DNA from: Sporomusaceae bacterium
GTDB lineage: Bacteria > Bacillota > Negativicutes > DSM-13327
DNA: 20,579 nt
Direction of reading: 5' to 3'
Assembly (NCBI GenBank): GCA_027492445.1
Contig: JAPUES010000086.1
Location: 1 to 20,579 of the forward strand
Below, piece by piece: positions 13,260 through 20,579 of this stretch. Position 1 is the first letter of the stretch. Every line of letters begins with the position of its first letter. The notes beneath the pieces are model-generated. The model ran no database searches and had not been told where the DNA came from. It saw nothing but the letters and a program-made list of their open reading frames with translations. A program made the position numbers and the translations under genes.

Positions 13260-14294
13260 ATGATGAACTTTTTTGGATCCTTCTCGCGAGATATGGGTAT
13301 AGATCTTGGTACCGCAAATACTTTGGTACATGTAAAGGGTAAGGGGATTGTACTGAGTGAACCCTCTGTTGTAGCGATACAACGTGATACTGGTGAAGTA
13401 TTAGCAGTTGGGGAAGAAGCCAAACAAATGATTGGCCGTACACCCGGTAATATTGTGGCTATTAGACCATTAAAAGATGGGGTTATTGCTGATTTTGACG
13501 TTACTCAGGCCATGCTAAAGTATTTTATTCGTAAGGCCATTGATACAAAATCTTTTATAAGACCACGCGTCATTGTTGGTGTACCATCGGGAGTGACAGA
13601 AGTTGAAAAACGTGCCGTTATTGATGCAACCATTCAAGCGGGCGCTCGGGAAGCCTATCTCATTGAAGAACCAATGGCTGCTGCTATCGGTGCAGGACAG
13701 CCGGTTCATGAACCAACAGGAAATATGGTAGTGGATATTGGTGGTGGTACTACAGAAGTTGCCGTTATTTCTCTTGGCGGTATTGTGACTAGCCGCTCCA
13801 TCCGTGTTGGTGGGGATGAAATGGATGAGTCAATCATGCAATACATCAAACGTACTTATAACTTAATGATTGGTGAACGTACTGCGGAAGAAATTAAAAT
13901 GAAAATTGGTGCCGCTATCGTGCCTAAAATAGAAGAGTCCATGGATATTCGTGGACGAGATTTAGTATCGGGTTTACCAAAAACATTAAATATTAAAGCT
14001 AGTGAAGTTCAGCAAGCTCTTAGTGAACCTATTGCGAGTATTGTGGAAGCTGTTAAGGTAACTCTTGAGAGAACACCACCAGAACTAGCTTCTGATATTA
14101 TGGACCGCGGTATCGTTATGACGGGCGGTGGCTCATTGCTTACAGGGCTAGATGCTTTATTAATGAGAGAAACTGGCATGCCAGTCCATATTTCAGAGGA
14201 TGCTTTATCTTGTGTATGTATAGGTACAGGACGAGCTTTAGAAAGTATTGATCTATTGAAACGAGTATTAATGACGACTAAAAAATTTGGCTAA
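13260..14294 (+). CDS. mreB: Rod-shape determining actin homologue MreB
   Basis: A 344-residue actin-fold ATPase that forms membrane-bound filaments directing lateral cell-wall synthesis. Signatures are the phosphate-1 loop DLGTANTLV, phosphate-2 DIGGGTTEVAVISLGG and the adenosine loop MTGGGSLLTGLD. The RDMGIDLG start and the hydrophobic N-terminal MMNFFGSF stretch (membrane contact) are typical. I chose ATG 13260 because AAAGGGG (13244-13250) lies 9 bases upstream; ATG 13263 is equally possible, and ATG 13242 would place the ribosome-binding site inside the gene. It heads the mreBCD-mrdA cluster. The 57-base gap from radC contains an A-run and a weak 7-bp hairpin but no clear promoter. Confidence 0.96.
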   Translation: MMNFFGSFSRDMGIDLGTANTLVHVKGKGIVLSEPSVVAIQRDTGEVLAVGEEAKQMIGRTPGNIVAIRPLKDGVIADFDVTQAMLKYFIRKAIDTKSFIRPRVIVGVPSGVTEVEKRAVIDATIQAGAREAYLIEEPMAAAIGAGQPVHEPTGNMVVDIGGGTTEVAVISLGGIVTSRSIRVGGDEMDESIMQYIKRTYNLMIGERTAEEIKMKIGAAIVPKIEESMDIRGRDLVSGLPKTLNIKASEVQQALSEPIASIVEAVKVTLERTPPELASDIMDRGIVMTGGGSLLTGLDALLMRETGMPVHISEDALSCVCIGTGRALESIDLLKRVLMTTKKFG

Positions 14295-14318
14295 GAGAGT
14301 GGAGAGGAGCTTAGGAAA

Positions 14319-15230
14319 GTGGGATTTTTTCACAAAAAGACGGTAGTCTTATTGGTGGCTGTCCTTACCGCTTTTTTGCTGGCCAGTTCCCAAGCCCAGG
14401 GAAGATATAAATTTGCCTTTGTAGAAGAGATTATTACTACGATTATGGCACCGGTGCAATATCTTACTTCGAGTGTGGGTTTTCAATTTCGGAAAGTTGG
14501 TTTATCAACTGGTGAGCTAATGACTGCCTATCGTGATAATCAAGCATTGCGTCTAGAAAATGAGGAGCTTCGCCAAAATAACTTAAATACAAGTGAAGTG
14601 TTGGCAGAAAATCTACGGCTAAGGACAATGCTTGATTATAAAAAGGCAACGAATCAATTTGATTTTGTCACTGCTACAGTGGTAGGGCGTGATCTTGGAA
14701 CATGGAATGGTACTATTATTATTAATCGGGGAACGGCTGACGGTATTAACAAGGATATGCCAGTAGTTACCCCCCAAGGGCTGGTTGGCAGTGTCGTGAA
14801 CGTTTATACGAATGTGGCGAAGGTTCAGCTTATACTTGATTCGCGCAGTGCAGTAGGAACTCTCGTACAGCGCCCGGAATCAAGAGTTGCCGCTATAGTG
14901 GAAGGCAGTAATGCAACGCCTCAGACACCGAGAATGGTTAATATTGCTCGCGATGCGGATATTATTAAAAGTGACAAGCTTATTACATCGGGATTTGGCG
15001 GTATTTATCCTAAAGGATTATTGATTGGTGAAGTCATCGATCTTGTAAATGAAGAAGGGGGGCTGTTAAAATACGCCTCCATTAAACCATCCGTAGACTT
15101 TGATCGGCTGGAAGAGGTACTTATTATTGTCCGCTCCCGAGAACCAATGCCTATTCTTCCTAACTCTGGATCAACGAATGGGACTTCGCCAGACAAAATA
15201 GGAACAGTGCCTCTAGGAGTAGTTCGATGA
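14319..15230 (+). CDS. mreC: Rod-shape determining protein MreC
   Basis: A 303-residue bitopic protein that couples the MreB/RodA/PBP2 elongasome across the membrane. It has a short basic N-terminus, one membrane helix (about 8-24), a coiled coil (about 65-105, rich in Glu/Leu/Asn) and the two-barrel periplasmic domain (about 115-275). That domain contains GTADGINKDMPVVTPQGLVG and the SGFGGIYPKGLLIGEV segment typical of MreC. The start is GTG 14319 with AGGAG (14305-14309) upstream. The Ser/Pro/Thr-rich last ~30 residues look disordered. The stop overlaps the mreD start (ATGA at 15227). Confidence 0.95.
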   Translation: MGFFHKKTVVLLVAVLTAFLLASSQAQGRYKFAFVEEIITTIMAPVQYLTSSVGFQFRKVGLSTGELMTAYRDNQALRLENEELRQNNLNTSEVLAENLRLRTMLDYKKATNQFDFVTATVVGRDLGTWNGTIIINRGTADGINKDMPVVTPQGLVGSVVNVYTNVAKVQLILDSRSAVGTLVQRPESRVAAIVEGSNATPQTPRMVNIARDADIIKSDKLITSGFGGIYPKGLLIGEVIDLVNEEGGLLKYASIKPSVDFDRLEEVLIIVRSREPMPILPNSGSTNGTSPDKIGTVPLGVVR

Positions 15231-15712
15231 GTACAATGATTTGGCTAGGGCTGATTGTGGTTATGACGATTATTCAGTCAACCTTGCTGCCGCTTGTTGC
15301 AATTAAAGGCATTTATCCAGATATATTATTGGTCATGGTTGTATCCTACGCTTTACTTTCTGGTAAAGAAAAAGGCGTGGGTATGGGTTTCTTTACTGGA
15401 TTATTGCAAGATTTGGCTCTTGGCAGTATTTTTGGCAGTTATACTTTATCAAAATTAACAACAGGTTACTTTTTTGGTTTGGCGGAACGTAAAGTTTTTA
15501 AAGAACATATCATCTTACCGGTGGCTGCTGTAGCGGTAGGAACTGTTTTAAATGGATTGGTATTAACGATAATATTGTTAATGCTTAGCTATAAAATAGA
15601 TGTTGTTGCTGTTTTTATAAACAGTATATTGCCTCAGGCCGTTTATAATTTACTTATTGCGATTCCGATTCATCATTTTGTCTATCGTTTAACGAAACTT
15701 AAATCAGAATAG
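15227..15712 (+). CDS. mreD: Rod-shape determining protein MreD
   Basis: A 161-residue integral membrane protein with about five helices, matching MreD in length, hydrophobicity and position between mreC and the PBP2 gene. The segment IKGIYPDILLVMVVSYALLSG followed by GFFTGLLQDLALGSIFG (about 50-70) is the recognisable family signature. Its 4-base overlap with mreC implies coupled translation. MreD bridges MreC to the RodA-PBP2 synthase; its biochemical activity is not established. Confidence 0.92.
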   Translation: MSTMIWLGLIVVMTIIQSTLLPLVAIKGIYPDILLVMVVSYALLSGKEKGVGMGFFTGLLQDLALGSIFGSYTLSKLTTGYFFGLAERKVFKEHIILPVAAVAVGTVLNGLVLTIILLMLSYKIDVVAVFINSILPQAVYNLLIAIPIHHFVYRLTKLKSE

Positions 15713-15745
15713 CTAATACAATACAGGGAGAAGGAGGGTGTTGCC

Positions 15746-17578
15746 GTGCTGGCTAAACGTTTAAATAATAGGCTAGAAGTATTAGCATTGATTATTGTAT
15801 TGGTATTTTTATGTCTAGTTAGCCGCCTTGGATATTTGCAAGTTGTACAAGGCAAATATTATGGGCAGAAGGCTGATGGCAACCGAATCCGACTTGTTCC
15901 AACTATGGCGCCGAGGGGCATCTTTTTTGATCGAAATGGAGTGGCCCTCGTTTCTAATTTGCCTGGTTTTACCGTATCTTTATTACCGATTAATGGGGAA
16001 ATCCCAGAAGATATTATTGTAAAATTGGCAAGTATTTTAATGATAAATGTTGATGAAATTAAAAAAAAGCTAAGCCAGACGAATGGGAAATTTGAACCTG
16101 TGCGTATCAAAGCTAATATTGGACCTGACGTTGTGACGAAGATTGAAGAACGCCGTGCCGAGTTACCTGGCGTTGTTATTGAAATACAGCCAATTCGAAA
16201 TTATGTTAATAATGAACTTGCTGCTCATTTATTTGGCTATGTTAGTGAAATCAATGATGTGCAGTTGGAAAAATTAAAAGATGAAGGATATAAGACAGGG
16301 GATATTGTTGGGAAGTTTGGCCTCGAAAAAGTGTATGATCGTGAACTGCGAGGTACTGATGGCGGAGATCAAGTTGAGGTCGATGTAACAGGACGCCCTG
16401 TGAATGTCTTAGGTAAAAAAGAGACTATACCAGGGAAAAACCTGGTACTTACGATTGATTATCGCATTCAAAAAGCCGCCGAGATAGCCATTGATGAACA
16501 ACTACATTATTTGCAAACCAAGAGCCAATTTCGTAATGCAAAAGCTGCTGCAGCCATTGCCATGAATCCTAAAACTGGTGAAATTTTGGCAATGGTCAGT
16601 CGACCAACATTTAATCCTAATTTATTCGCAGGTGGAATTTCTAGTAAGGATTGGAAAAATATCAATGAAAATCCCAATAATCCTATGAATAATAAATCCA
16701 TTTCAGGTGAATATCCACCAGGCTCGACTTTTAAGATTATAACAGGTGCAGCCGCCTTAGAATTAGGTAAGGTAACACCAGAAGAAAAAATCTTAGATAC
16801 CGGTAAACATTGGATAATTGATAAAGGGAATGCCGAGGGAGAAGCCTTAGGGTGGATTAGTTTTAAGCAAGCTTTATCGAAGTCTGACAATGTATATTTT
16901 TATGAAATGGGTAATCGTTTGGGCATTGATAATCTAGAAAAGTATGCTCGTATGTTTGGACTTGGGGTGGTGACAGGTATTAACTTACCTGGCGAGTCGG
17001 AAGGATTAGTGGCCAACAAAAGTTACAAGGAAAAAGTATACGGGGAAGATTGGTATTTATCAGAAACTTTTGATGCTGCAATTGGACAAGGATTTCAATT
17101 AACAACGCCACTGCAAGTTGCAGTGATGTTGAGTGAAATAGCCAATGGCGGGCAACGTTATCGCCCTTATTTGGTAAGTAAGATTCTTGGCGCAAATGGA
17201 AATGTCGTTAAAAATTTTGTGCCAGAAGAAATGGGGAAGATAATCATATCTCCACCTACGTTGAATTTGATTCGTGAATCCCTGCGAGATGTAGCCTTAG
17301 AAGGTGGTACAGGAGCAGAAGCCTTCCGTGACTTTCCGGTATCAATAGCTGGTAAAACGGGTACAGCTGAAAACTCTCATGGCAGTGATCATGGCTGGTT
17401 TATTGCTTATGGTCCTTATGAAGATCCACGTATTGTAGTTGTGGTGATTGTTGAGCAAGGTGGATTTGGTGCGAGTTCAGCTGCTCCCATTGCCCGCAAA
17501 ATAATGGAGTCGGCTTTTAATATTAATCAGGCTCCTACAGAAGCTATTAAAAAGAATAAACCGCATATGGCGTTATAA
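15746..17578 (+). CDS. mrdA: Penicillin-binding protein 2 (class B transpeptidase)
   Basis: A 610-residue elongation-specific D,D-transpeptidase that crosslinks peptidoglycan with the SEDS glycosyltransferase RodA. It has an N-terminal membrane helix (about 12-31) and a PBP dimerisation/pedestal domain (about 50-235, with APRGIFFDRNG and VGKFGLEKVYDRELRG). The transpeptidase domain follows with the three active-site motifs: S-x-x-K as STFK (Ser327), S-x-N as SDN (Ser380) and KTGT (537-540). The start is GTG 15746 with AAGGAGG (15731-15737) at good spacing. Its stop codon lies inside the left arm of a perfect 20-bp inverted repeat. RodA, its partner, is encoded at the end of the window beyond minCDE. 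Confidence 0.96.
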   Translation: MLAKRLNNRLEVLALIIVLVFLCLVSRLGYLQVVQGKYYGQKADGNRIRLVPTMAPRGIFFDRNGVALVSNLPGFTVSLLPINGEIPEDIIVKLASILMINVDEIKKKLSQTNGKFEPVRIKANIGPDVVTKIEERRAELPGVVIEIQPIRNYVNNELAAHLFGYVSEINDVQLEKLKDEGYKTGDIVGKFGLEKVYDRELRGTDGGDQVEVDVTGRPVNVLGKKETIPGKNLVLTIDYRIQKAAEIAIDEQLHYLQTKSQFRNAKAAAAIAMNPKTGEILAMVSRPTFNPNLFAGGISSKDWKNINENPNNPMNNKSISGEYPPGSTFKIITGAAALELGKVTPEEKILDTGKHWIIDKGNAEGEALGWISFKQALSKSDNVYFYEMGNRLGIDNLEKYARMFGLGVVTGINLPGESEGLVANKSYKEKVYGEDWYLSETFDAAIGQGFQLTTPLQVAVMLSEIANGGQRYRPYLVSKILGANGNVVKNFVPEEMGKIIISPPTLNLIRESLRDVALEGGTGAEAFRDFPVSIAGKTGTAENSHGSDHGWFIAYGPYEDPRIVVVVIVEQGGFGASSAAPIARKIMESAFNINQAPTEAIKKNKPHMAL

Positions 17579-17615
17579 TCAAAGACTTGGCGTTAGCCAA
17601 GTCTTTGATTATAAC
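17572..17615 (+). terminator. Perfect 20-bp inverted repeat over the PBP2 stop codon, possible terminator
   Basis: Bases 17572-17591 are the exact reverse complement of 17596-17615, with a GTTA loop. The PBP2 TAA (17576-17578) lies in the left arm. The core GACTTGGC/GCCAAGTC is followed by TTTGATTATAAC, an imperfect U-rich tract, and then by a run of seven A, not T. It can work as an attenuating terminator between mrdA and minC, or as an mRNA 3'-end stabiliser. The perfection of the repeat, including its AT-rich ends, is more than a terminator needs. Confidence 0.6.
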
Positions 17616-17709
17616 AAAAAAATATCGCTGTTGTGCAGGAATTAATATAAAAATAGCGAATTTTATAACACGGAACTACATAATCTATGGTAATATTTGG
17701 GAGATGGAC

Positions 17710-18324
17710 ATGCGACAATATGTAACATTTAAAGGTAGTAGAAGCGGTTTACAATTAGTGCTAGATGACTCAGCCAATTTTGAGATAATCTTAGAAAATC
17801 TCAAAGCTAAGCTAGAGTCAGCAGTAGTTTTTTTTACCCATGGTACAATCGTAGAGGTTCCAGATAAAGTACGGATACTTACGGCAGAGGAACAGGGGGA
17901 TTTAACTAAATTATTAGCAACATATGGTTTAATCTTTCGTGAATCCGTTAAGGAAGAACCAATTGCGCAAACGAGCAATGTTCCGCCTGAGGAACCACAA
18001 ACGATGTTTGTTGCTAAAACCATACGCAGCGGGCAAGAGGTTTTACACGATGGCTCCATTGTCATTGTTGGGGATGTTAATCCTGGTGCGGAAGTGATAG
18101 CTGGTGGTGATATCGTAATTAAAGGTACTTGTCGCGGTGTAGTACATGCGGGAGCCTTTGGTAATAGTAGTGCTACCATTACTGCGAATCGTCTACTCGC
18201 TTCGCAAATTAGAATTGCCAATCTCATTGCGAGAGCACCGGATCATTTAGAACAACCCGATTGCACAGAAATTGCAAGTATTAAAGATGGTAACGTAATT
18301 ATTGAAGCTGTGATTTGTGAGTAA
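17710..18324 (+). CDS. minC: Septum site-determining protein MinC
   Basis: A 204-residue FtsZ-polymerisation inhibitor activated by MinD. The N-terminal domain (to about residue 100, QYVTFKGSRSGLQLVLDD...) acts on FtsZ. The C-terminal beta-helix (about 113-204) binds MinD and carries the family motif GDVNPGAEVIAGGDIVIKG with CRGVVHAGAFGN. I chose ATG 17710: GGGAG (17699-17703) lies 6 bases upstream and the protein then begins MRQYVTFKG. ATG 17704 abuts that site, and longer in-frame starts reach back into the preceding inverted repeat and give a non-family N-terminus. First gene of minCDE. I found no convincing promoter in the 130-base gap before it, so it may depend on read-through from mrdA. 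Confidence 0.93.
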   Translation: MRQYVTFKGSRSGLQLVLDDSANFEIILENLKAKLESAVVFFTHGTIVEVPDKVRILTAEEQGDLTKLLATYGLIFRESVKEEPIAQTSNVPPEEPQTMFVAKTIRSGQEVLHDGSIVIVGDVNPGAEVIAGGDIVIKGTCRGVVHAGAFGNSSATITANRLLASQIRIANLIARAPDHLEQPDCTEIASIKDGNVIIEAVICE

Positions 18325-18379
18325 GGTAAATTCAATATAAAACTAGATAAAAGAATTGTTTTCATATAGGAGGGTATAA

Positions 18380-19171
18380 ATGGGAGAAGTCATTGTTGTA
18401 ACATCGGGGAAAGGTGGCGTTGGTAAAACTACGACCACTGCTAATTTAGGTACTGGTTTTGCCTTGCAAGGCAAAAAAGTAGTATTAGTGGATGCTGATA
18501 TTGGACTGCGAAATTTAGATGTGGTTATGGGTTTGGAAAACCGCATTGTATATGATCTTGTTGATGTGGTAGAAGGCAATTGCCGTTTGAAACAGGCCTT
18601 AATTCGTGACAAACGCTATGAATCTTTGTATCTTTTACCAGCTGCCCAGACTCGGGATAAAAATGCTGTGAATCCTGATCAAATGAAAGAATTATGTGCG
18701 GAATTATCCCAAGAGTTTGATATTGTCATTATTGATTGTCCAGCTGGTATTGAACAGGGCTTTAAAAATGCTATTGCTGGTGCGGATAAGGCCATTATCG
18801 TTACTACTCCTGAAGTGTCAGCGGTGCGTGATGCGGACCGTATTATTGGGTTATTAGAATCAGAAGGTAAGCATAACCCGAAACTCATTATCAATCGTAT
18901 CCGTCCTAACATGGTAAAAAAAGGGGATATGATGGACATTGATGATATTATTGAAATTTTAGCTATTGATTTACTCGGAATTATACCGGAGGATGAATAT
19001 ATTATTATTTCTACTAATCGTGGAGAACCAGCAGTCACGAATCCTATTGCGGCAGCCAGTACTGCATATAAAAATATTGTCCGGCGTTTGCTTGGAGAAA
19101 ATATACCCTTTATGAAAATTGAACAGAATGACGGATTTTTTAGTAGATTGAAAAAAGTATTTAATTTCTAA
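18380..19171 (+). CDS. minD: Septum site-determining ATPase MinD
   Basis: A 263-residue deviant-Walker ATPase that dimerises on the membrane with ATP and recruits MinC. It shows the signature GKGGVGKTTTT (Lys11 and Lys16), the LVDADIGLRNLD switch region (from residue 36) and DCPAGIEQGF. A C-terminal amphipathic membrane-targeting helix (GFFSRLKKVFNF) closes the chain. AGGAGGG (18368-18374) precedes the ATG. It lies between minC and minE with short gaps. The length matches the family. Confidence 0.97.
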   Translation: MGEVIVVTSGKGGVGKTTTTANLGTGFALQGKKVVLVDADIGLRNLDVVMGLENRIVYDLVDVVEGNCRLKQALIRDKRYESLYLLPAAQTRDKNAVNPDQMKELCAELSQEFDIVIIDCPAGIEQGFKNAIAGADKAIIVTTPEVSAVRDADRIIGLLESEGKHNPKLIINRIRPNMVKKGDMMDIDDIIEILAIDLLGIIPEDEYIIISTNRGEPAVTNPIAAASTAYKNIVRRLLGENIPFMKIEQNDGFFSRLKKVFNF

Positions 19172-19183
19172 GGAGGGATGAGC

Positions 19184-19462
19184 ATGTTTGATTTAATTCA
19201 AAGATTATTTGGTAAGGACTCAGCAGCTTCAAAAGATGTTGCCAAGGAAAGGCTGCGTTTAGTGCTAGTTCACGATCGTGTTAATACTTCACCTCAATTT
19301 ATGGAGGGACTAAAAGATGATATGATTAAGGTCATATCGAATTATATGGACATTAATGAGAAAACTATGGAAGTTCATTTTGCTCAGACCGAGAATTCAG
19401 TGGCGTTGGTCGCAAATATTCCTGTAAATCGGATGAAAAGGGGCAAAATGCTTAAAGAATAA
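19184..19462 (+). CDS. minE: Cell division topological specificity factor MinE
   Basis: A 92-residue MinE, which stimulates MinD ATPase and confines division inhibition to the poles by oscillation. It has the N-terminal membrane-contacting helix MFDLIQRLFG, the MinD-activating segment KERLRLVLVHDRVNTSP (about 21-37) and the dimerisation domain with DMIKVISNYMDI and VALVANIPV. ATG 19184 is chosen because GGAGGG (19172-19177) directly abuts the earlier in-frame ATG 19178. Its presence instead of DivIVA/MinJ fits a diderm Firmicute. Confidence 0.95.
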   Translation: MFDLIQRLFGKDSAASKDVAKERLRLVLVHDRVNTSPQFMEGLKDDMIKVISNYMDINEKTMEVHFAQTENSVALVANIPVNRMKRGKMLKE

Positions 19463-19512
19463 TACTATTATAATCAACAAGGGACTTTTTCAATGGAAGG
19501 TAAGTGTAATAC

Positions 19513-20579
19513 ATGTTAACCCGAAGACTATTGCGAAATTTGGATTTTGTGACGATTGCTACCGTCAGTCTCTTAATTGTCATTAGTTTAGTGATTATTG
19601 GTAGCGCTACACATGTGAATACGGCAAGTGAAGATCGCTATTGGTATGTTGAACGTCAAGGCTTCTTTGCTATAGCGAATGTAGTCATAATCTTTATTAT
19701 GCTTAATTTTGATTATAAAACATTAGGGAAATTCTCCACTGTTTTATACGGCATAAATATGATAATGCTACTGGCAGTTATGTTTGTAGGGCAGTCAGCT
19801 TTAGGGGCACAGCGTTGGATACAAATCGGTCCTATTAGTTTGCAACCCTCAGAATTTTCAAAATTGATTATGATTATTGCCTTAGCAGATATGCTTGATA
19901 AAAAAAGTGGTAGGTTGCATAGCTTTAGAGATGTGATTCCCATATTTTTGTACGTTGGTTTTCCTTTTATTTTAGTGCTAAAACAGCCTGACCTTGGGAC
20001 TTCCTTAGTATTTTTAGCCATCTTATTTGGCATGATTTTTGTAGCAGGCATTCGAACCAAGCATTTAATGATGATTTTTGGTGCAGGGGTAGCTTTTATG
20101 CCAATCTTTTGGCATTTCCTTAAGGATTATCAAAAACAACGGTTGACAGTATTTATTGATCCCAATGTTGATCCTTTAGGATCGGGTTATCACATTATTC
20201 AATCAAAAATAGCCATTGGATCAGGGATGCTATTTGGTAAAGGCTTGTTTGCTGGGACGCAAAGTCAGCTTAATTTTTTGCCGGAAAATCATACAGACTT
20301 TATTTTTGCTGTGATTGGTGAAGAATTAGGTTTTGTTGGTGCAGTAGTTATCTTGCTGTTATATTTTATTTTGCTGTATCGGGGTATAAAAATCGCTGGA
20401 TCGGCCCGGGATAATTTTGGAACCTTACTTGCCACCGGTATTACATCCATGTTAGCCTTTCATTTGCTCGTTAATGTAGGAATGACGGCTGGGATTATGC
20501 CAGTAACAGGGATTCCCCTTCCTCTTATGAGTTATGGGGTAAGCTCTCTCACGACAAATATGATTAGTGTGGGTATTTT
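19513..20579 (+). CDS. rodA: SEDS peptidoglycan glycosyltransferase RodA, 3'-truncated
   Basis: The first 355 residues of a SEDS-family polytopic glycosyltransferase that polymerises lipid II into glycan strands with PBP2. The gene runs off the window; family members are about 370-420 residues. Visible signatures are GAQRWIQIGPISLQPSEFSK (about 98-117), KQPDLGTSLVF (158-168) and FLPENHTDFIFAVIGEELGF (255-274), whose Asp262 matches the essential Asp of E. coli RodA. The C-terminal motif reads GIPLPLMSYGVSSLTTN, with Val343 where most SEDS proteins have a second Gly (SYGGS). RodA rather than FtsW is inferred from the linkage to mreBCD, mrdA and minCDE. The ATG has GGAAGG at 19495-19500, a longish spacing of 12 bases. 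The preceding 50-base gap shows no clear terminator. Confidence 0.93.
   Translation, partial: MLTRRLLRNLDFVTIATVSLLIVISLVIIGSATHVNTASEDRYWYVERQGFFAIANVVIIFIMLNFDYKTLGKFSTVLYGINMIMLLAVMFVGQSALGAQRWIQIGPISLQPSEFSKLIMIIALADMLDKKSGRLHSFRDVIPIFLYVGFPFILVLKQPDLGTSLVFLAILFGMIFVAGIRTKHLMMIFGAGVAFMPIFWHFLKDYQKQRLTVFIDPNVDPLGSGYHIIQSKIAIGSGMLFGKGLFAGTQSQLNFLPENHTDFIFAVIGEELGFVGAVVILLLYFILLYRGIKIAGSARDNFGTLLATGITSMLAFHLLVNVGMTAGIMPVTGIPLPLMSYGVSSLTTNMISVGI

Noticed and set aside
17688..17696. Extended -10 element TGGTAATAT as a minC promoter
   Set aside because: Initiation would fall around the minC ribosome-binding site, leaving it incomplete, and no matching -35 is present.
17587..17709. N-terminal extension of MinC to about 245 residues
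   Set aside because: It begins inside the inverted repeat and adds residues unlike MinC; GGGAG at 17699-17703 points to ATG 17710.
1..20579. CRISPR arrays, insertion sequences, phage or defence genes, tRNA and rRNA
   Set aside because: None seen by reading: no regularly spaced repeats, transposase motifs or structural RNA signatures; all genes are recognisable core functions on one strand.

Overview
The window is a colinear, all-plus-strand stretch of core metabolism and cell-envelope genes from an AT-rich anaerobe. The gene content fits a diderm Firmicute of the Negativicutes, probably near Sporomusaceae/Pelosinus-type propionate producers. The reasons are a split B12-dependent methylmalonyl-CoA mutase, a biotin-dependent methylmalonyl-CoA decarboxylase/transcarboxylase set, a clostridial-order Rnf operon (C-D-G-E-A-B), and an mreBCD-mrdA-minCDE-rodA block that carries MinE. 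This taxonomic placement is inference from content and order only; there is no rRNA gene here.

Region 1 (1-2994) is the methylmalonyl-CoA module: the 3' two thirds of the mutase catalytic subunit, its separate B12-binding subunit, the G-protein chaperone MeaB and methylmalonyl-CoA epimerase, closed by an AT-rich hairpin. Region 2 (3007-5280) starts at a perfect TTGACA-N16-TATAAT promoter and encodes MmdA, a 49-residue MmdE-like subunit and a biotin carrier, closed by a strong intrinsic terminator. Together these convert succinyl-CoA to (R)- then (S)-methylmalonyl-CoA and on to propionyl-CoA. The membrane beta subunit and the delta anchor of the Na+-pumping decarboxylase are not in the cluster.

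Region 3 (5396-10948) is an RseC-family gene followed by the full six-gene Rnf complex, which oxidises reduced ferredoxin with NAD+ and pumps Na+ or H+. It ends at a 15-bp terminator. The most striking sequence observation lies here: RnfE lacks the second of its two membrane-buried cysteines (Ala in its place), which in known Rnf/Nqr complexes ligates the intramembrane [2Fe-2S] cluster. The matching segment of RnfA keeps its Cys but is also altered.

Region 4 (10948-20579) runs from a Gx/heptaprenyl-diphosphate-synthase component I-like membrane protein and a DUF4321 protein through Maf, RadC, MreB, MreC, MreD and PBP2. A perfect 20-bp inverted repeat overlaps the PBP2 stop codon. MinC, MinD, MinE and a 3'-truncated RodA follow. 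This block organises rod shape and septum placement. I saw no tRNA, rRNA, CRISPR, insertion sequence, phage gene or other sign of recent transfer, and no gene-free stretch longer than about 225 bases. I do not see an undescribed multi-gene system; the best leads are the RnfE variant, the stripped-down Mmd cluster and several unexplained hairpins.
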